Shown here: piece by piece, positions 1 to 8,787 of the stretch
How positions within the stretch are numbered: the first letter of the stretch is position 1
Layout of the letters: each line of letters opens with the position of its first letter
Source of the DNA: a virus
Virus record (IMG/VR): IMGVR_UViG_3300025154_000264
Coordinates: 1-35,839 of that record
Reading direction: 5' to 3' (one strand)
Length of the DNA: 35,839 bases
Notes under the pieces: generated by a model
The model's database searches: none
Seen by the model: only the letters and a program-made list of their open reading frames with translations
What the model was told of the DNA's origin: nothing
Program-made: the position numbers and the translations under genes

Positions 1-1
1 T

Positions 2-2899
2 TGGGACTTATACAAGCCTGAGAGTGGTGGTATGAATTTTGATTTACATCAGAGGGTTATGCTTAGATTATTATCCCGATTCCCTGAAAATTACTTTTGT
101 GCACCTAGAGGAATTTCCAAATGCGTATCTGGTGATACGATTATATTTACTGAAAATGGTTTGGAAGAAATTGGATTATATTTTAATTATGATAAAAGTA
201 ATGAGGAATTTGAACAAATTCACAACATAAAAATGAAGAATAAATATGGAGATATGGAAAATTCTATTGCTGGTGTTTCAAGTGGATTAAGAAAAACAAA
301 AATAATAAATACACAAGAAGGATATTATATTGAGAGTACAGAAAACCATCCATTATTAGTGATGTGTGAAAATGGAACTTTGAAATATAAAAATTCAGAG
401 GACATTAAAATTGGCGATTTTTTGGCTATTTCAAGAAATAATGATGTATGGGGCAAAAATACAAAAATTAATTTCAATACTGAAAATTATTTTAATTCTC
501 TTAACAAATATTCTTCATGGCAAATTAAAAGAAATATGCCAATAATACCAACAGAATTAACTGAAAAATTAGCTTTGATAATAGGATATTTATTAGGAGA
601 TGGTAGTTTAACAAGAGATAATTCTATTTGGTTTACAAATGAAGATGAAGATATTTTAAATAATTTTAGGGATTACTTTGAAAAAGAATTGAATATGAAA
701 GTCAAACAAAAAGATAAAATAAATTATTATATTTGTGGAAAAGGAGTTAGAGAAATATTTAATCATATGGGGTTAAAACAATCTAATGCTTTTACAAAAG
801 AAATTCCACAATTAATAATGTCCGCACCTAAAAATATAGTTGTAAAAACGCTACAAGGATTATTTGATACTGATGGATGTGTAGTTGCAGGTAAGGTTCA
901 ACTTTGCACAGCTTCAGAAAAAATGGGAAAACAAGTTCAAATGCTTTTACTAAATTTGGGTATAATATCGAGAAGAGATAAACAATATGATAAAAAATTT
1001 AAAACATATCATTATATTATTACTATATCATCATTAAATGCTGATATATTTCTTCGAGAAATAGGGTTTAGTTGTAGAAGAAAGCAAAGTAAATTAATTT
1101 CAAGTTGCGAAGTTAAAAGGAACCCTAATAAAGACATAATCCCTCATCAAATCAACAATATAAATAAAATTTATCCACGAGGATATACTAGGGATAAATT
1201 TTATCATGTATTAAAGGGCAACAACCAACTTACATATGAAAAATTAAATCTATTATTGAGTGCAGAAGAAAGCTTTACAAATAAAGAATGTGCTGAATGG
1301 AATGAACTATTAAAATTATTGCAGTTAAATTATTTTTATTCTGAGGTTACAAATATAGAGAATAGTGAGAATTATGTATATGATGTTCACATGCCAGAAA
1401 CAAATTCTTTTGTAAGCAATGGTTTGATTAGTCATAACACTCAGATTCATATTATGTCTCAATATCATACGGCTTGTTGTTTCCCAAATATCACCTTATC
1501 AATTACTGCGTCCACCAAAGAATCTGCGGTTAAGATTTGGAAAGATAAGCATGATGAACTATTAAGATTCTATCCTGATTTTGCACCGAATATAAGATCG
1601 GCTAATTTTTCTAAAGATAGTGGAAGAGTAGAGTTTGTAAACGGTGCAGTAGTAGACAATCTTGCAAATAGCCAACAAAGCAAAGGTTTGAGACGTAGGA
1701 GAGGCGGTCTGGAAGAATCTGCATTAATTGACAAAGATACCTATGATGATTGTATTGAGCCAATTTTTAATATGGCAAGGACAACAATGACTGGAGATAT
1801 AGATCCCGAAGAGTTAAATGGTGCAATAAATAGATATTCTACATCTGGATATAAAAATTCAGATGAGTTTTCTAAAATATTAACTATGTCAAGAGACATG
1901 AATGATTTAAAAGGAACTTTTGTATTCGGTTCAGATTGGTTTATCCCCGTTCATTTTGGTAGACAAAAAAAATCGGTAATTGATAAAGCAAGAAAAAGTA
2001 ATATTATTCGATTTAAACAGAATTATTTATGTGACTGGGTAGGAGTAAGTGATGGGGCATTAATTAATATCAGTAAATTGATTAAAGCAAGAGTTGTTTC
2101 TCCTCCTGAAATGGAATGTCCGAGAGATAAAAAAGGAAATTTAGATATATGCGAATATGTAATTGGAGTAGACGTTGCAAGAAGTGCATCTGAAAGTAAT
2201 AATAAAACTTCTATAGTAGTTTTAAAAATTATTAGAAATGAAAGTGGTTCTATTAGGCAAATTCAATTACACAACATAATAAATCCACCGAATGGATTGA
2301 ATTATGAAGAACAGTCTGTAATAGTCAAAAGAATATTTTATAAATATGGTGGCAACTTAGATTTAACAAAATCAAGAGTAAAAGCTGTAATAATCGACGG
2401 GAACACCATTGGACAGGGTTTAGTTGAAAAATTGCTTGAAGATGTTACAGACTTTGAAACAAATAAAGAATATGGTGCATGGGCAACTATAAATACAGAA
2501 GATAAATCTAAAACTTCTAATGCACCAAAGATGCTTTATGTTTTAAAGGCACAAGGGATAAATGGTGATATCATTAGAACTTTTATTAATTATGTTGAAT
2601 CAAACACACTAAAATTAATTAAAACTTATGATGATATTAAGGATGATTTGCCAAAAGATTTAAAAGAGGCTGATTTGCTTAACTATGAATTAGCATGTAC
2701 TCAAGTTCAATTATTAATTGATGAAGTAGCAAATTTAAAATTAAAGAAAACTCAAACTGCTGTAACGGTAGAACCAGTTATTAAAAGACTAGATAAAGAC
2801 CGTTATTCTGCTACGGTTTACGCGCTGTATTATATTGCTATGTTTTTAGAGCATGAAGAAGATGATTCAGACTATGATTTCGTATTCTCATACTCATAA
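2..2899 (+). CDS. terL: Terminase large subunit with in-frame intein (5' partial)
   Basis: ATPase-nuclease motor that packages DNA through the portal. The first ATG is at 32, but the frame is open to base 2 (WDLYKPESGG precedes that Met), so the gene very likely starts outside the window. Numbering from Met32: the Walker A loop APRGISK/T is split by an intein (residues 31-469). The extein resumes at T470, followed by the arginine-rich RRRRGG and Walker B-like LEES near 558-563. The C-terminal nuclease has acidic positions in VIGVDVARS (D714), AVIIDGN (D789) and KDRYSA (D923). After splicing, 516 residues remain from Met32, a normal terminase size. The portal gene follows 59 bp downstream, the usual head-gene order. 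Motif order makes the identification firm; the true start cannot be seen. Confidence 0.95.
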   Translation, partial: WDLYKPESGGMNFDLHQRVMLRLLSRFPENYFCAPRGISKCVSGDTIIFTENGLEEIGLYFNYDKSNEEFEQIHNIKMKNKYGDMENSIAGVSSGLRKTKIINTQEGYYIESTENHPLLVMCENGTLKYKNSEDIKIGDFLAISRNNDVWGKNTKINFNTENYFNSLNKYSSWQIKRNMPIIPTELTEKLALIIGYLLGDGSLTRDNSIWFTNEDEDILNNFRDYFEKELNMKVKQKDKINYYICGKGVREIFNHMGLKQSNAFTKEIPQLIMSAPKNIVVKTLQGLFDTDGCVVAGKVQLCTASEKMGKQVQMLLLNLGIISRRDKQYDKKFKTYHYIITISSLNADIFLREIGFSCRRKQSKLISSCEVKRNPNKDIIPHQINNINKIYPRGYTRDKFYHVLKGNNQLTYEKLNLLLSAEESFTNKECAEWNELLKLLQLNYFYSEVTNIENSENYVYDVHMPETNSFVSNGLISHNTQIHIMSQYHTACCFPNITLSITASTKESAVKIWKDKHDELLRFYPDFAPNIRSANFSKDSGRVEFVNGAVVDNLANSQQSKGLRRRRGGLEESALIDKDTYDDCIEPIFNMARTTMTGDIDPEELNGAINRYSTSGYKNSDEFSKILTMSRDMNDLKGTFVFGSDWFIPVHFGRQKKSVIDKARKSNIIRFKQNYLCDWVGVSDGALINISKLIKARVVSPPEMECPRDKKGNLDICEYVIGVDVARSASESNNKTSIVVLKIIRNESGSIRQIQLHNIINPPNGLNYEEQSVIVKRIFYKYGGNLDLTKSRVKAVIIDGNTIGQGLVEKLLEDVTDFETNKEYGAWATINTEDKSKTSNAPKMLYVLKAQGINGDIIRTFINYVESNTLKLIKTYDDIKDDLPKDLKEADLLNYELACTQVQLLIDEVANLKLKKTQTAVTVEPVIKRLDKDRYSATVYALYYIAMFLEHEEDDSDYDFVFSYS
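122..1438 (+). other. Intein with LAGLIDADG homing endonuclease domain in terL
   Basis: Self-splicing protein insertion of 439 residues. It begins with Cys (CVSGDTIIFTENG, block A), has block B ESTENHPLLV with the conserved His, two dodecapeptide motifs LIIGYLLGDG and LQGLFDTDG, and ends VYDVHMPE...SNGLISHN before Thr. The penultimate His, terminal Asn and +1 Thr are the expected splicing residues. Both endonuclease motifs keep their acidic residue, so the homing activity looks intact. The insertion separates Lys from Thr of the ATP-binding loop, so the terminase should be inactive until splicing. Boundaries come from joining PRGISK to TQIH, which restores the P-loop. Confidence 0.95.
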
Positions 2900-2958
2900 T
2901 AATCAAACAAATAAAAATTAAATAACAAATCCCTTAAAGAAAGGAGGAATAACATCTC

Positions 2959-4599
2959 TTGACAAAAAAAACAACTCAAACAGAAACCCAACCACAAACA
3001 GAATTAACCACCTCTCCTCAATTCTCAACATCAAATGAAATTGAATTAAATTCACTCTCCTATAATTCATATTCATTTTCAACAGGAAGATTAGATACTG
3101 ATAATATACCAATGAGCGATTTAAAACAATATGTCAAATATCCAATGATATATAATGAAATATTGAGAACTATATCAAGGCAGTCCTACGGATTAAATGG
3201 TATATATGGTCAGAGTATCGACAAAATGGTAGCTCTTCCGACATTATCTTACATAACTACATTACGCAACAAAACACCACAAATGAAAGATAAAAAAAAC
3301 AAATTTAACACAATACTTAAAATATTGAATATTGATAGAACTACTAGAGATATTTTAAGACATCTATTTATCGACGGGCAATATATCGGGATCTTGAGGG
3401 ATTCTACGGCAAGTAATAAAAATTTAGATACTGGTTCAATGGTAATAGAATCTATTGACAGATTAGAAGGATTGTCATTAGATGATAATTTTATGATTCA
3501 ACCTTTAGATTTAGATTATTGTAAAATAGTTGGATTTCAAAACAATATATCCATTGCTGCATTTGATATGATGTACTTTGATCAATTTAAATACGGAGGA
3601 TTACTTAATGAAATTAAAAATTATCCTCGTGATTTTGTAAAAGCGTATATGAATTATAAGAAAGATTGTAGTAAAAGATGGTTTATTCTTGATTATAGAA
3701 AAACTATTGCATTAAAAGCGAAAGCTAATGAAATTGATGCATATGGGATTCCTTTTGGCATCTCGGCTTTTGTTGATATGAAAGCAAGTGATGACTATAA
3801 CGATAGTCAATATCAATTAATTAGTGAATTAGCAAGCAGTATATACTACCTTGTCTTACCTAGTGGGGAAAAAACTGGGTCTTGCTCATTAAATTCAACT
3901 CAGCAAAAAGAAGTTATCGAAGCATTTAAAGGTGCTGTAAAAGTTAATACTAGTGGAAATATTTCTAGGATTTCAACACTTAGTCTTGCTCCTGGTACAA
4001 CAATTAATAGACTAGCTAAAGATGCGTCGTTAATTACGGATACTTTGAGCGACGAAAATATAAAGAAGATATCGACTAATTTAGGTATTGCTAGTTCTGC
4101 TTTAAATGCTGAAAGTAATAGTGCTAATTTGGGAAGTTTACAAATTAATTTAGACTTGATTTCTGCACAAGTGTTTCAGCATATTAATGAAATAGCAAGG
4201 GAAGAAACTAGAGTAATTAATGAAAACTTAGGTATTACACCTTTTAGCTATATTGATATAAAGTTCCTTCCAATTACATGGTTAAATAAGAAGGATGTTT
4301 ATGAAAAAGCAAAAGACCTATACTTAACTGCAGGGGGAAGCAGGATATTTTATATTGCTGCAGCCGGATTTGATCCAGTAGATTATCTTGGAATTTGTGA
4401 TCAAGAAATTGAGGATGGTTACGATGAGCAGTATGCTCCCCATATAACCTCGTTTACAGCTACAGACAGTGCTGATACATCTAATCCAGACAGTAATTTG
4501 GGTGGAAGGCCACCGAAAGACACTTCAGAGTTAAAAGAATCAGGATTAACCACGAAAAATTTAAAGAGTAATGAACAGAGAGTTAAGAATAAAAAATAA
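2959..4599 (+). CDS. Phage portal protein
   Basis: Predicted portal, the dodecameric ring at the capsid vertex through which DNA passes. The start is TTG at 2959 behind AAGGAGG at 2940-2946; no better start is near. The 546-residue length, the position just after the terminase, and the body support the call: a region rich in hydrophobic and basic residues around YPMIYNEILRTISRQSYG, then a helical part ASSALNAESNSANLGSLQIN and HINEIAREETRVINENLG, resembling the stem and clip helices of portal proteins. A Ser/Thr/Asp-rich tail from about residue 490 is probably disordered. A hairpin element and a homing endonuclease follow. The assignment rests on context and general resemblance, not on a catalytic motif. 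Confidence 0.82.
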   Translation: MTKKTTQTETQPQTELTTSPQFSTSNEIELNSLSYNSYSFSTGRLDTDNIPMSDLKQYVKYPMIYNEILRTISRQSYGLNGIYGQSIDKMVALPTLSYITTLRNKTPQMKDKKNKFNTILKILNIDRTTRDILRHLFIDGQYIGILRDSTASNKNLDTGSMVIESIDRLEGLSLDDNFMIQPLDLDYCKIVGFQNNISIAAFDMMYFDQFKYGGLLNEIKNYPRDFVKAYMNYKKDCSKRWFILDYRKTIALKAKANEIDAYGIPFGISAFVDMKASDDYNDSQYQLISELASSIYYLVLPSGEKTGSCSLNSTQQKEVIEAFKGAVKVNTSGNISRISTLSLAPGTTINRLAKDASLITDTLSDENIKKISTNLGIASSALNAESNSANLGSLQINLDLISAQVFQHINEIAREETRVINENLGITPFSYIDIKFLPITWLNKKDVYEKAKDLYLTAGGSRIFYIAAAGFDPVDYLGICDQEIEDGYDEQYAPHITSFTATDSADTSNPDSNLGGRPPKDTSELKESGLTTKNLKSNEQRVKNKK

Positions 4600-4613
4600 T
4601 ATTGTAATTTTTA

Positions 4614-4676
4614 ATAAGAGATAGGTTGGGCTTGCAATCCAACTGATAAGGCTAGTTCCTTTCACTAGCCTTCTTT
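4614..4676 (+). ncRNA. Two-hairpin RNA element, copy A (upstream of GIY-YIG gene)
   Basis: The flank ATAAGAGATAGGT (4614-4626) leads into a first hairpin (GTTGG / CCAAC). Then comes ACTGATAAG (4642-4650) and a terminator hairpin. The same flanks with different stem bases occur at 10298-10380, after the capsid gene and before another endonuclease gene. That pattern of conserved flanks with covarying stems suggests a structured RNA. No known RNA family was recognised. Confidence 0.6.
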
Positions 4677-4679
4677 TAT
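4648..4679 (+). terminator. Rho-independent terminator after portal gene
   Basis: Stem of 9 bp, 4648-4656 (AAGGCTAGT) with 4664-4672 (ACTAGCCTT), 7-base loop TCCTTTC, then CTTTTATT. The loop is exactly complementary to GAAAGGA, present twice downstream (4694-4700 and 4710-4716). The second copy is the ribosome binding site of the next gene, so the hairpin could also act as a translational control. Confidence 0.8.
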
Positions 4680-4724
4680 TTGTTTAATTTTAAGAAAGGA
4701 TTCTCATTAGAAAGGAATGATAAA

Positions 4725-5642
4725 ATGGATAAAAATTTTATAGAAATTACTAATTTTTGTAGTAGTAGAATAATTGATATAAGCATACGAGAATGTGGAA
4801 TATATGCACTGTATAATATTGAAAATGGAAAGATTTATGTTGGTAGTAGTATAGACATGTACACTAGAACGAGAAGACATCTTTCTGATTTAAAAAATGG
4901 AAAACATTATAATAGATATTTAATTAGAGCATATAAAAAATATGGAAATTCAATAATACCTGTTGTTTTAGAAATTGTAAAAAATAGAGAAAGTCTAATT
5001 GAACGTGAACAATACTGGATTGATCATTTTGAAAGTTACAATAATAAGGTTGGGTATAATATTTGTATTATTGCAGATAGATTAACTGGTATTTTTAGAA
5101 CTGATGAAGAAAAGAAACATTTAAGTATTATAAATACTGGCAGAAAACTTACAGAAGAGACTAAACAAAAAATAAGTGAATCTAGAAAAGGAATTCAATA
5201 TTCAGCAGAAACATTAAAAAGGATGAGTGATTCACATATTGGCAAAAATTTATCTGAAAGTGCAAAAGAAAAGTTAAGAAACAATATAAATATAATTCCA
5301 ATATATCAATACAGTTTAGAGGGAGAATTTATACAAAAATGGAAAAGTTCTGCTGAAGCATCAAGAACTAGTGGATTTGAATCATCTTCTATAACAAAAT
5401 GTTGTAGAGGGAAATTATATAAGCATAAGGGATTTATTTGGAAATATGAATATTTTGAAAAATTAGAACTAAAATTTAAAAAGATTATTCAAAAAGACTT
5501 AAATAATAAAATAATAAAAATATGGGATTCTATGAGTGATGTTTGTAAAACTTTAGCATTTAGTTCTAGTGCTATATGCCAATGTTGTTTGGGTCATTGG
5601 GAAAAATATAAAAATTTTAAATGGGAATATATGTTTTGTTAA
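4725..5642 (+). CDS. Free-standing GIY-YIG homing endonuclease with NUMOD repeats
   Basis: Probable site-specific DNA endonuclease that spreads its own gene. The N-terminal catalytic domain has GIYALYNIENGKIYVGSS (the GIY...YVG pair), the downstream Arg in TRTRRHLSDL and the Glu in LIEREQYWID. Two NUMOD3-like helical segments follow (TGRKLTEETKQKISESRKG and HIGKNLSESAKEKL), then two NUMOD1-like DNA-binding repeats, each ending in a KxFxWxY-type element (HKGFIWKYE; KNFKWEY). The ATG at 4725 is chosen because AAAGGA lies 8 bases upstream; a TTG at 4680 has no such site. It sits between portal and capsid genes, outside any visible intron. The frame is intact, unlike the two zinc-ribbon endonucleases in this window. 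Confidence 0.92.
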   Translation: MDKNFIEITNFCSSRIIDISIRECGIYALYNIENGKIYVGSSIDMYTRTRRHLSDLKNGKHYNRYLIRAYKKYGNSIIPVVLEIVKNRESLIEREQYWIDHFESYNNKVGYNICIIADRLTGIFRTDEEKKHLSIINTGRKLTEETKQKISESRKGIQYSAETLKRMSDSHIGKNLSESAKEKLRNNINIIPIYQYSLEGEFIQKWKSSAEASRTSGFESSSITKCCRGKLYKHKGFIWKYEYFEKLELKFKKIIQKDLNNKIIKIWDSMSDVCKTLAFSSSAICQCCLGHWEKYKNFKWEYMFC

Positions 5643-5692
5643 ACTATTTTAAATTAAATAATAACAACAAATATTAAAAAGGAGGGCATATA

Positions 5693-6415
5693 ATGCCAAA
5701 TACAAACACAAGCAACAAAAATAAGAAAGTGCATAGCGTTTTCTTAGGAAGAAAAATCAGAGAGTTCTACAAATTAAATGACAATGGTTATTCCAATGCA
5801 TATTTAAGCACAGAAAAAGAAACATTGGAAAGAGTAGAGTTACTAGAGGTAGAATTAGACTATGAATTAAAAATAGGTGATGAAATTTTCTTACATGAAT
5901 ATGAAGTTTATGCAAAAGTTCAAAAAGTAACAAATGGAACAGATAGTAAGGTCTATTATAATCTATCTTATGTTGTTGAAGAAATTGATGATAAAGAAGA
6001 TACTTATAAGGAACTTATTGACCAATATAATAGTCTTAAAGAAAAATATGATACTGAAAAAGAAAAACAAAATAAAGAATTGGCAGAAAAGAATAATAAA
6101 ATAAAAGAACAATCAGAAAAAGAGGAAGTTGAATTTAAAAGAGTTCAAAATGAAAGAATTGAATGGCAAAAAGATAATTTTGATAAACTAAAGGGAATTG
6201 TATGTAACAAACTTCCTATGAGAAAAGATTCTGATTCTCTTCTTTTTAATAAAGTTCAGCAAATAAATATCACAAAGTATTTATTAGACACTATTCCAAA
6301 GGAGTATATATTGATTAATCTTCCTACTGACATTATCTATATGCCATTTAATAATGACTTTAAACCATTAGAAATTAAAGAAGTCCAAGAATATTTATCT
6401 GATTTAGAGCAATAA
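5693..6415 (+). CDS. Coiled-coil protein of the head cassette, function unknown
   Basis: 240 residues, ATG preceded by AAGGAGGG at 5678-5686. The N-terminal ~95 residues look like a compact beta-rich domain. A strongly charged Lys/Glu coiled coil follows (about residues 100-155, such as KEKYDTEKEKQNKELAEKNN), then a short C-terminal domain. Its place between portal and protease-scaffold suggests a head-assembly or internal head protein. No family was recognised. Confidence 0.75.
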   Translation: MPNTNTSNKNKKVHSVFLGRKIREFYKLNDNGYSNAYLSTEKETLERVELLEVELDYELKIGDEIFLHEYEVYAKVQKVTNGTDSKVYYNLSYVVEEIDDKEDTYKELIDQYNSLKEKYDTEKEKQNKELAEKNNKIKEQSEKEEVEFKRVQNERIEWQKDNFDKLKGIVCNKLPMRKDSDSLLFNKVQQINITKYLLDTIPKEYILINLPTDIIYMPFNNDFKPLEIKEVQEYLSDLEQ

Positions 6416-6443
6416 ATAGTTTAATTATAATATTTGAAAGGAG

Positions 6444-8033
6444 GTGAGGAAAACGAAAAATAGTGTAATAGAAATATCTAAAAAGACATCGAAAGCAGGA
6501 CGCACTCCCATCAAACTCATTCTTCACAAAATTCACAAGGATTCTGCTGAATATAATGGAAATGGCATCCATTGGGAAAAAGAATATATTGAAAATAATA
6601 TTGAATCAGTAAAAAATATGCCTCTTGTTGCCCAATTTATGGACAGTGAAAATACAATTCCTTTTGGAAGTCATGGTGATATGATAGTCGAAGAAAATAG
6701 AGTCATTTTTGAAGATAGTCTTGTTGTTGGAACGTTTGAAAGTGCATACATAGCTGAAAATATAGAAGTCAATAATGAAATAATCGATGCTTTAGTCGGT
6801 GTTGGATACGTATATGATCAAAGATTTCCAGAATTAATTGATTATTTACAAGAAGAGTATGACAGTGGCAATTCAGTAGAAGGTTCAATTGAAATTTGTG
6901 CAGATAAATCTTTAGGAAATAAGAAAATAATTTATGAAGGGGGATGGAAAGAGAAAAATAGAATCCCAAAATTATTTCAATATTCTGGTCATGCTCTTGT
7001 AATAGGAGAGGTTCCTGCTGATAAATCTGCTCTCATGCTAGAGTTGAATACACTTAAAAAAAAAGAGGTGAATATATTGCCAGACGACAATTCTATTATT
7101 GACAATAAAGATAAAACAATAATTGAAATAAATGCAATGAATTATAATGATATTTCTATGATTGTTGAAAGTAAATTCAATAAAAAACAAAATATAGATG
7201 AATCAAATTATTCTTATTATTATGTTCATAAATTTTATCCAACTATATCAACATTCATAATGAAATGTTGGGATAAAACAGGAGAATATTGTCAAATTAC
7301 TTACACAATTGAAAATGGTGAGGTAAAACTTGGTGAAACTATTAAAGTCGAGGAAGATTGGAAACCTCTAAATGGTGAAGAATCTGTCGAAGTTAATACA
7401 CCAGTTAAAAATATATTAAATAATCAAATAAAGGAGGAAAGAAATAGAATGGATGAGAAAATCGTATTAGAACTCAATCAAAAAATCGAAGATAAAATCA
7501 ATGAAATTAATACGTTGAATAAATCTTTAGAGGAAAAATCAACAGAAATTAATACTTTAACTAAATCTTTGGAAGAAAAACAAATAGAAGTTAATAGCTT
7601 AACAGAAAAAAATCAAGAATTAGATGGCAAAGTAAATGAGGCGAATACTACAATTGTAGAGGTTAATAAATTACTTGAATCTGAAAAAGCAGAAAAAGAA
7701 TCTCTTACTGTCGAAGTAAATTCTTTCAGAGAAGAAAAAATTAAAGCAGATTCAGAAGCAAAAATTGCAGAAGTAAATGCATATTTTGAAACAGAAATTA
7801 CGAAAAATGGTTTTGAAGAAAGCGAAGTTAATTCACTTAAAACCTTTGTAGAAGCAATTGATTTAGAAGGACTAAAGAAAGCAGAAGCAGAATTATGTGC
7901 AAAGAAATTTAAAGAAATGATTGCATCTCAAGATACCTCTGTTGAAACTAATACTAAGAATGATATGTTTATTTCTATTAAAGAAAAAGAAATGAAAAAG
8001 GTTCCTGGTAGTATCCCATCTTTCTTTAACTAA
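6444..8033 (+). CDS. Putative prohead protease-scaffold fusion
   Basis: 529 residues. The first ~205 residues resemble phage prohead maturation proteases: PLVAQFMDSENTIPFGSHGD, then NSVEGSIEI and QYSGHALVIGEVPADKSAL, with Ser and His in the right kinds of places, though the catalytic set was not proven. A middle domain spans about 212-330. The C-terminal ~190 residues are a long Glu/Lys coiled coil with repeated LNTLNKSLEEKS-type units, typical of scaffolds. The assigned GTG start at 6444 overlaps the strong AAAGGAGGTGA site (6437-6447). An in-frame ACG at 6453 has better spacing, so the start is uncertain. Internal ribosome binding sites precede an in-frame TTG at 7077 and ATG at 7449. Confidence 0.75.
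   Translation: MRKTKNSVIEISKKTSKAGRTPIKLILHKIHKDSAEYNGNGIHWEKEYIENNIESVKNMPLVAQFMDSENTIPFGSHGDMIVEENRVIFEDSLVVGTFESAYIAENIEVNNEIIDALVGVGYVYDQRFPELIDYLQEEYDSGNSVEGSIEICADKSLGNKKIIYEGGWKEKNRIPKLFQYSGHALVIGEVPADKSALMLELNTLKKKEVNILPDDNSIIDNKDKTIIEINAMNYNDISMIVESKFNKKQNIDESNYSYYYVHKFYPTISTFIMKCWDKTGEYCQITYTIENGEVKLGETIKVEEDWKPLNGEESVEVNTPVKNILNNQIKEERNRMDEKIVLELNQKIEDKINEINTLNKSLEEKSTEINTLTKSLEEKQIEVNSLTEKNQELDGKVNEANTTIVEVNKLLESEKAEKESLTVEVNSFREEKIKADSEAKIAEVNAYFETEITKNGFEESEVNSLKTFVEAIDLEGLKKAEAELCAKKFKEMIASQDTSVETNTKNDMFISIKEKEMKKVPGSIPSFFN
7449..8033 (+). CDS. Internally initiated scaffold protein (in frame within protease gene)
   Basis: A near-perfect ribosome binding site, AAGGAGG at 7431-7437, stands 11 bases before an in-frame ATG (7449; residue 336 of the fusion). 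Translation from here gives a 194-residue, almost entirely coiled-coil protein. In lambda, the scaffold Nu3 is made the same way from inside the protease gene C, so a separately produced scaffold is a reasonable inference. Proof would need N-terminal peptide data. Confidence 0.6.
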   Translation: MDEKIVLELNQKIEDKINEINTLNKSLEEKSTEINTLTKSLEEKQIEVNSLTEKNQELDGKVNEANTTIVEVNKLLESEKAEKESLTVEVNSFREEKIKADSEAKIAEVNAYFETEITKNGFEESEVNSLKTFVEAIDLEGLKKAEAELCAKKFKEMIASQDTSVETNTKNDMFISIKEKEMKKVPGSIPSFFN

Positions 8034-8139
8034 GTTTTAGAAAGTAAAGATAAATATATAATTAATTTTAACAATGAGTAATAGTTAAATAGTAGTGGTT
8101 AATTAATAACAAAAATAAAAAGAAATGAGGTAATTAATA

Positions 8140-8661
8140 ATGAGTTTATTTAAATTCCATGATTCAAATTTTCTTAACGTATCCAACAAACCTAATGTAA
8201 AGGCAATTGCAGATACATACAATGGTTATCAGTTCAATGTTACATCTGATGTTCAGGTATTAGTTCCAGATTTAGCTACAGCAAAATTAGGTGATATTTA
8301 TGTTATGCGTAATATCATTGACAAACCAGAAATTATTAACACTGATTCCTATAAAATTGTTGCAAATGAGTATATTCGTGCTTTTAGACTTAAAGACATG
8401 GTAGGACTTCAACTTGATATGTCTGCTGATTTGCTTACAGATGCTTTTGCTGACGTTGCTGTTGGTGCTTTGGTCATTGGTCGCTCTGTAGCAGATACTA
8501 CCAATCCAATGAAGTGGACTAAAACTGCTGATGTTTCTGCATATGAAATTTATCTTAAAGTAATCAAGAAAACTACTTTTGGTGCATTTACAATTGATGC
8601 AGGTGGTGGAACTGTTGCTGGTGGTTATGTTGTAGAAGTAATGGCAAACGATAATCTGTAA
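8140..8661 (+). CDS. Small head protein, possible decoration protein
   Basis: 173 residues, ATG with GAGG 11-14 bases upstream (AAATGAGGTAATTAAT). It lies between the scaffold and the major capsid gene, the usual place for a capsid decoration or stabilising protein. Composition is beta-rich with few charges (YNGYQFNVTSDVQVLVPDL, TIDAGGGTVAGGYVVEV). No signal peptide or membrane segment is present. Function rests on position only. Confidence 0.65.
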   Translation: MSLFKFHDSNFLNVSNKPNVKAIADTYNGYQFNVTSDVQVLVPDLATAKLGDIYVMRNIIDKPEIINTDSYKIVANEYIRAFRLKDMVGLQLDMSADLLTDAFADVAVGALVIGRSVADTTNPMKWTKTADVSAYEIYLKVIKKTTFGAFTIDAGGGTVAGGYVVEVMANDNL

Positions 8662-8787
8662 GTTATGAGATTATAGATTATTGTATGTAATTTTTGTAAG
8701 TAATATATAATATTTTTTAATTAATGTCAAATAGTAAAATTATAAAATAATATTAATAATTAATAAGAAAGAAAAGAGGTATTAACA

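Noticed and set aside
4642-4650. ACTGATAAG as a hammerhead ribozyme core
   Set aside because: The hammerhead needs CUGANGA and a matching GAAA core strand; neither is present.
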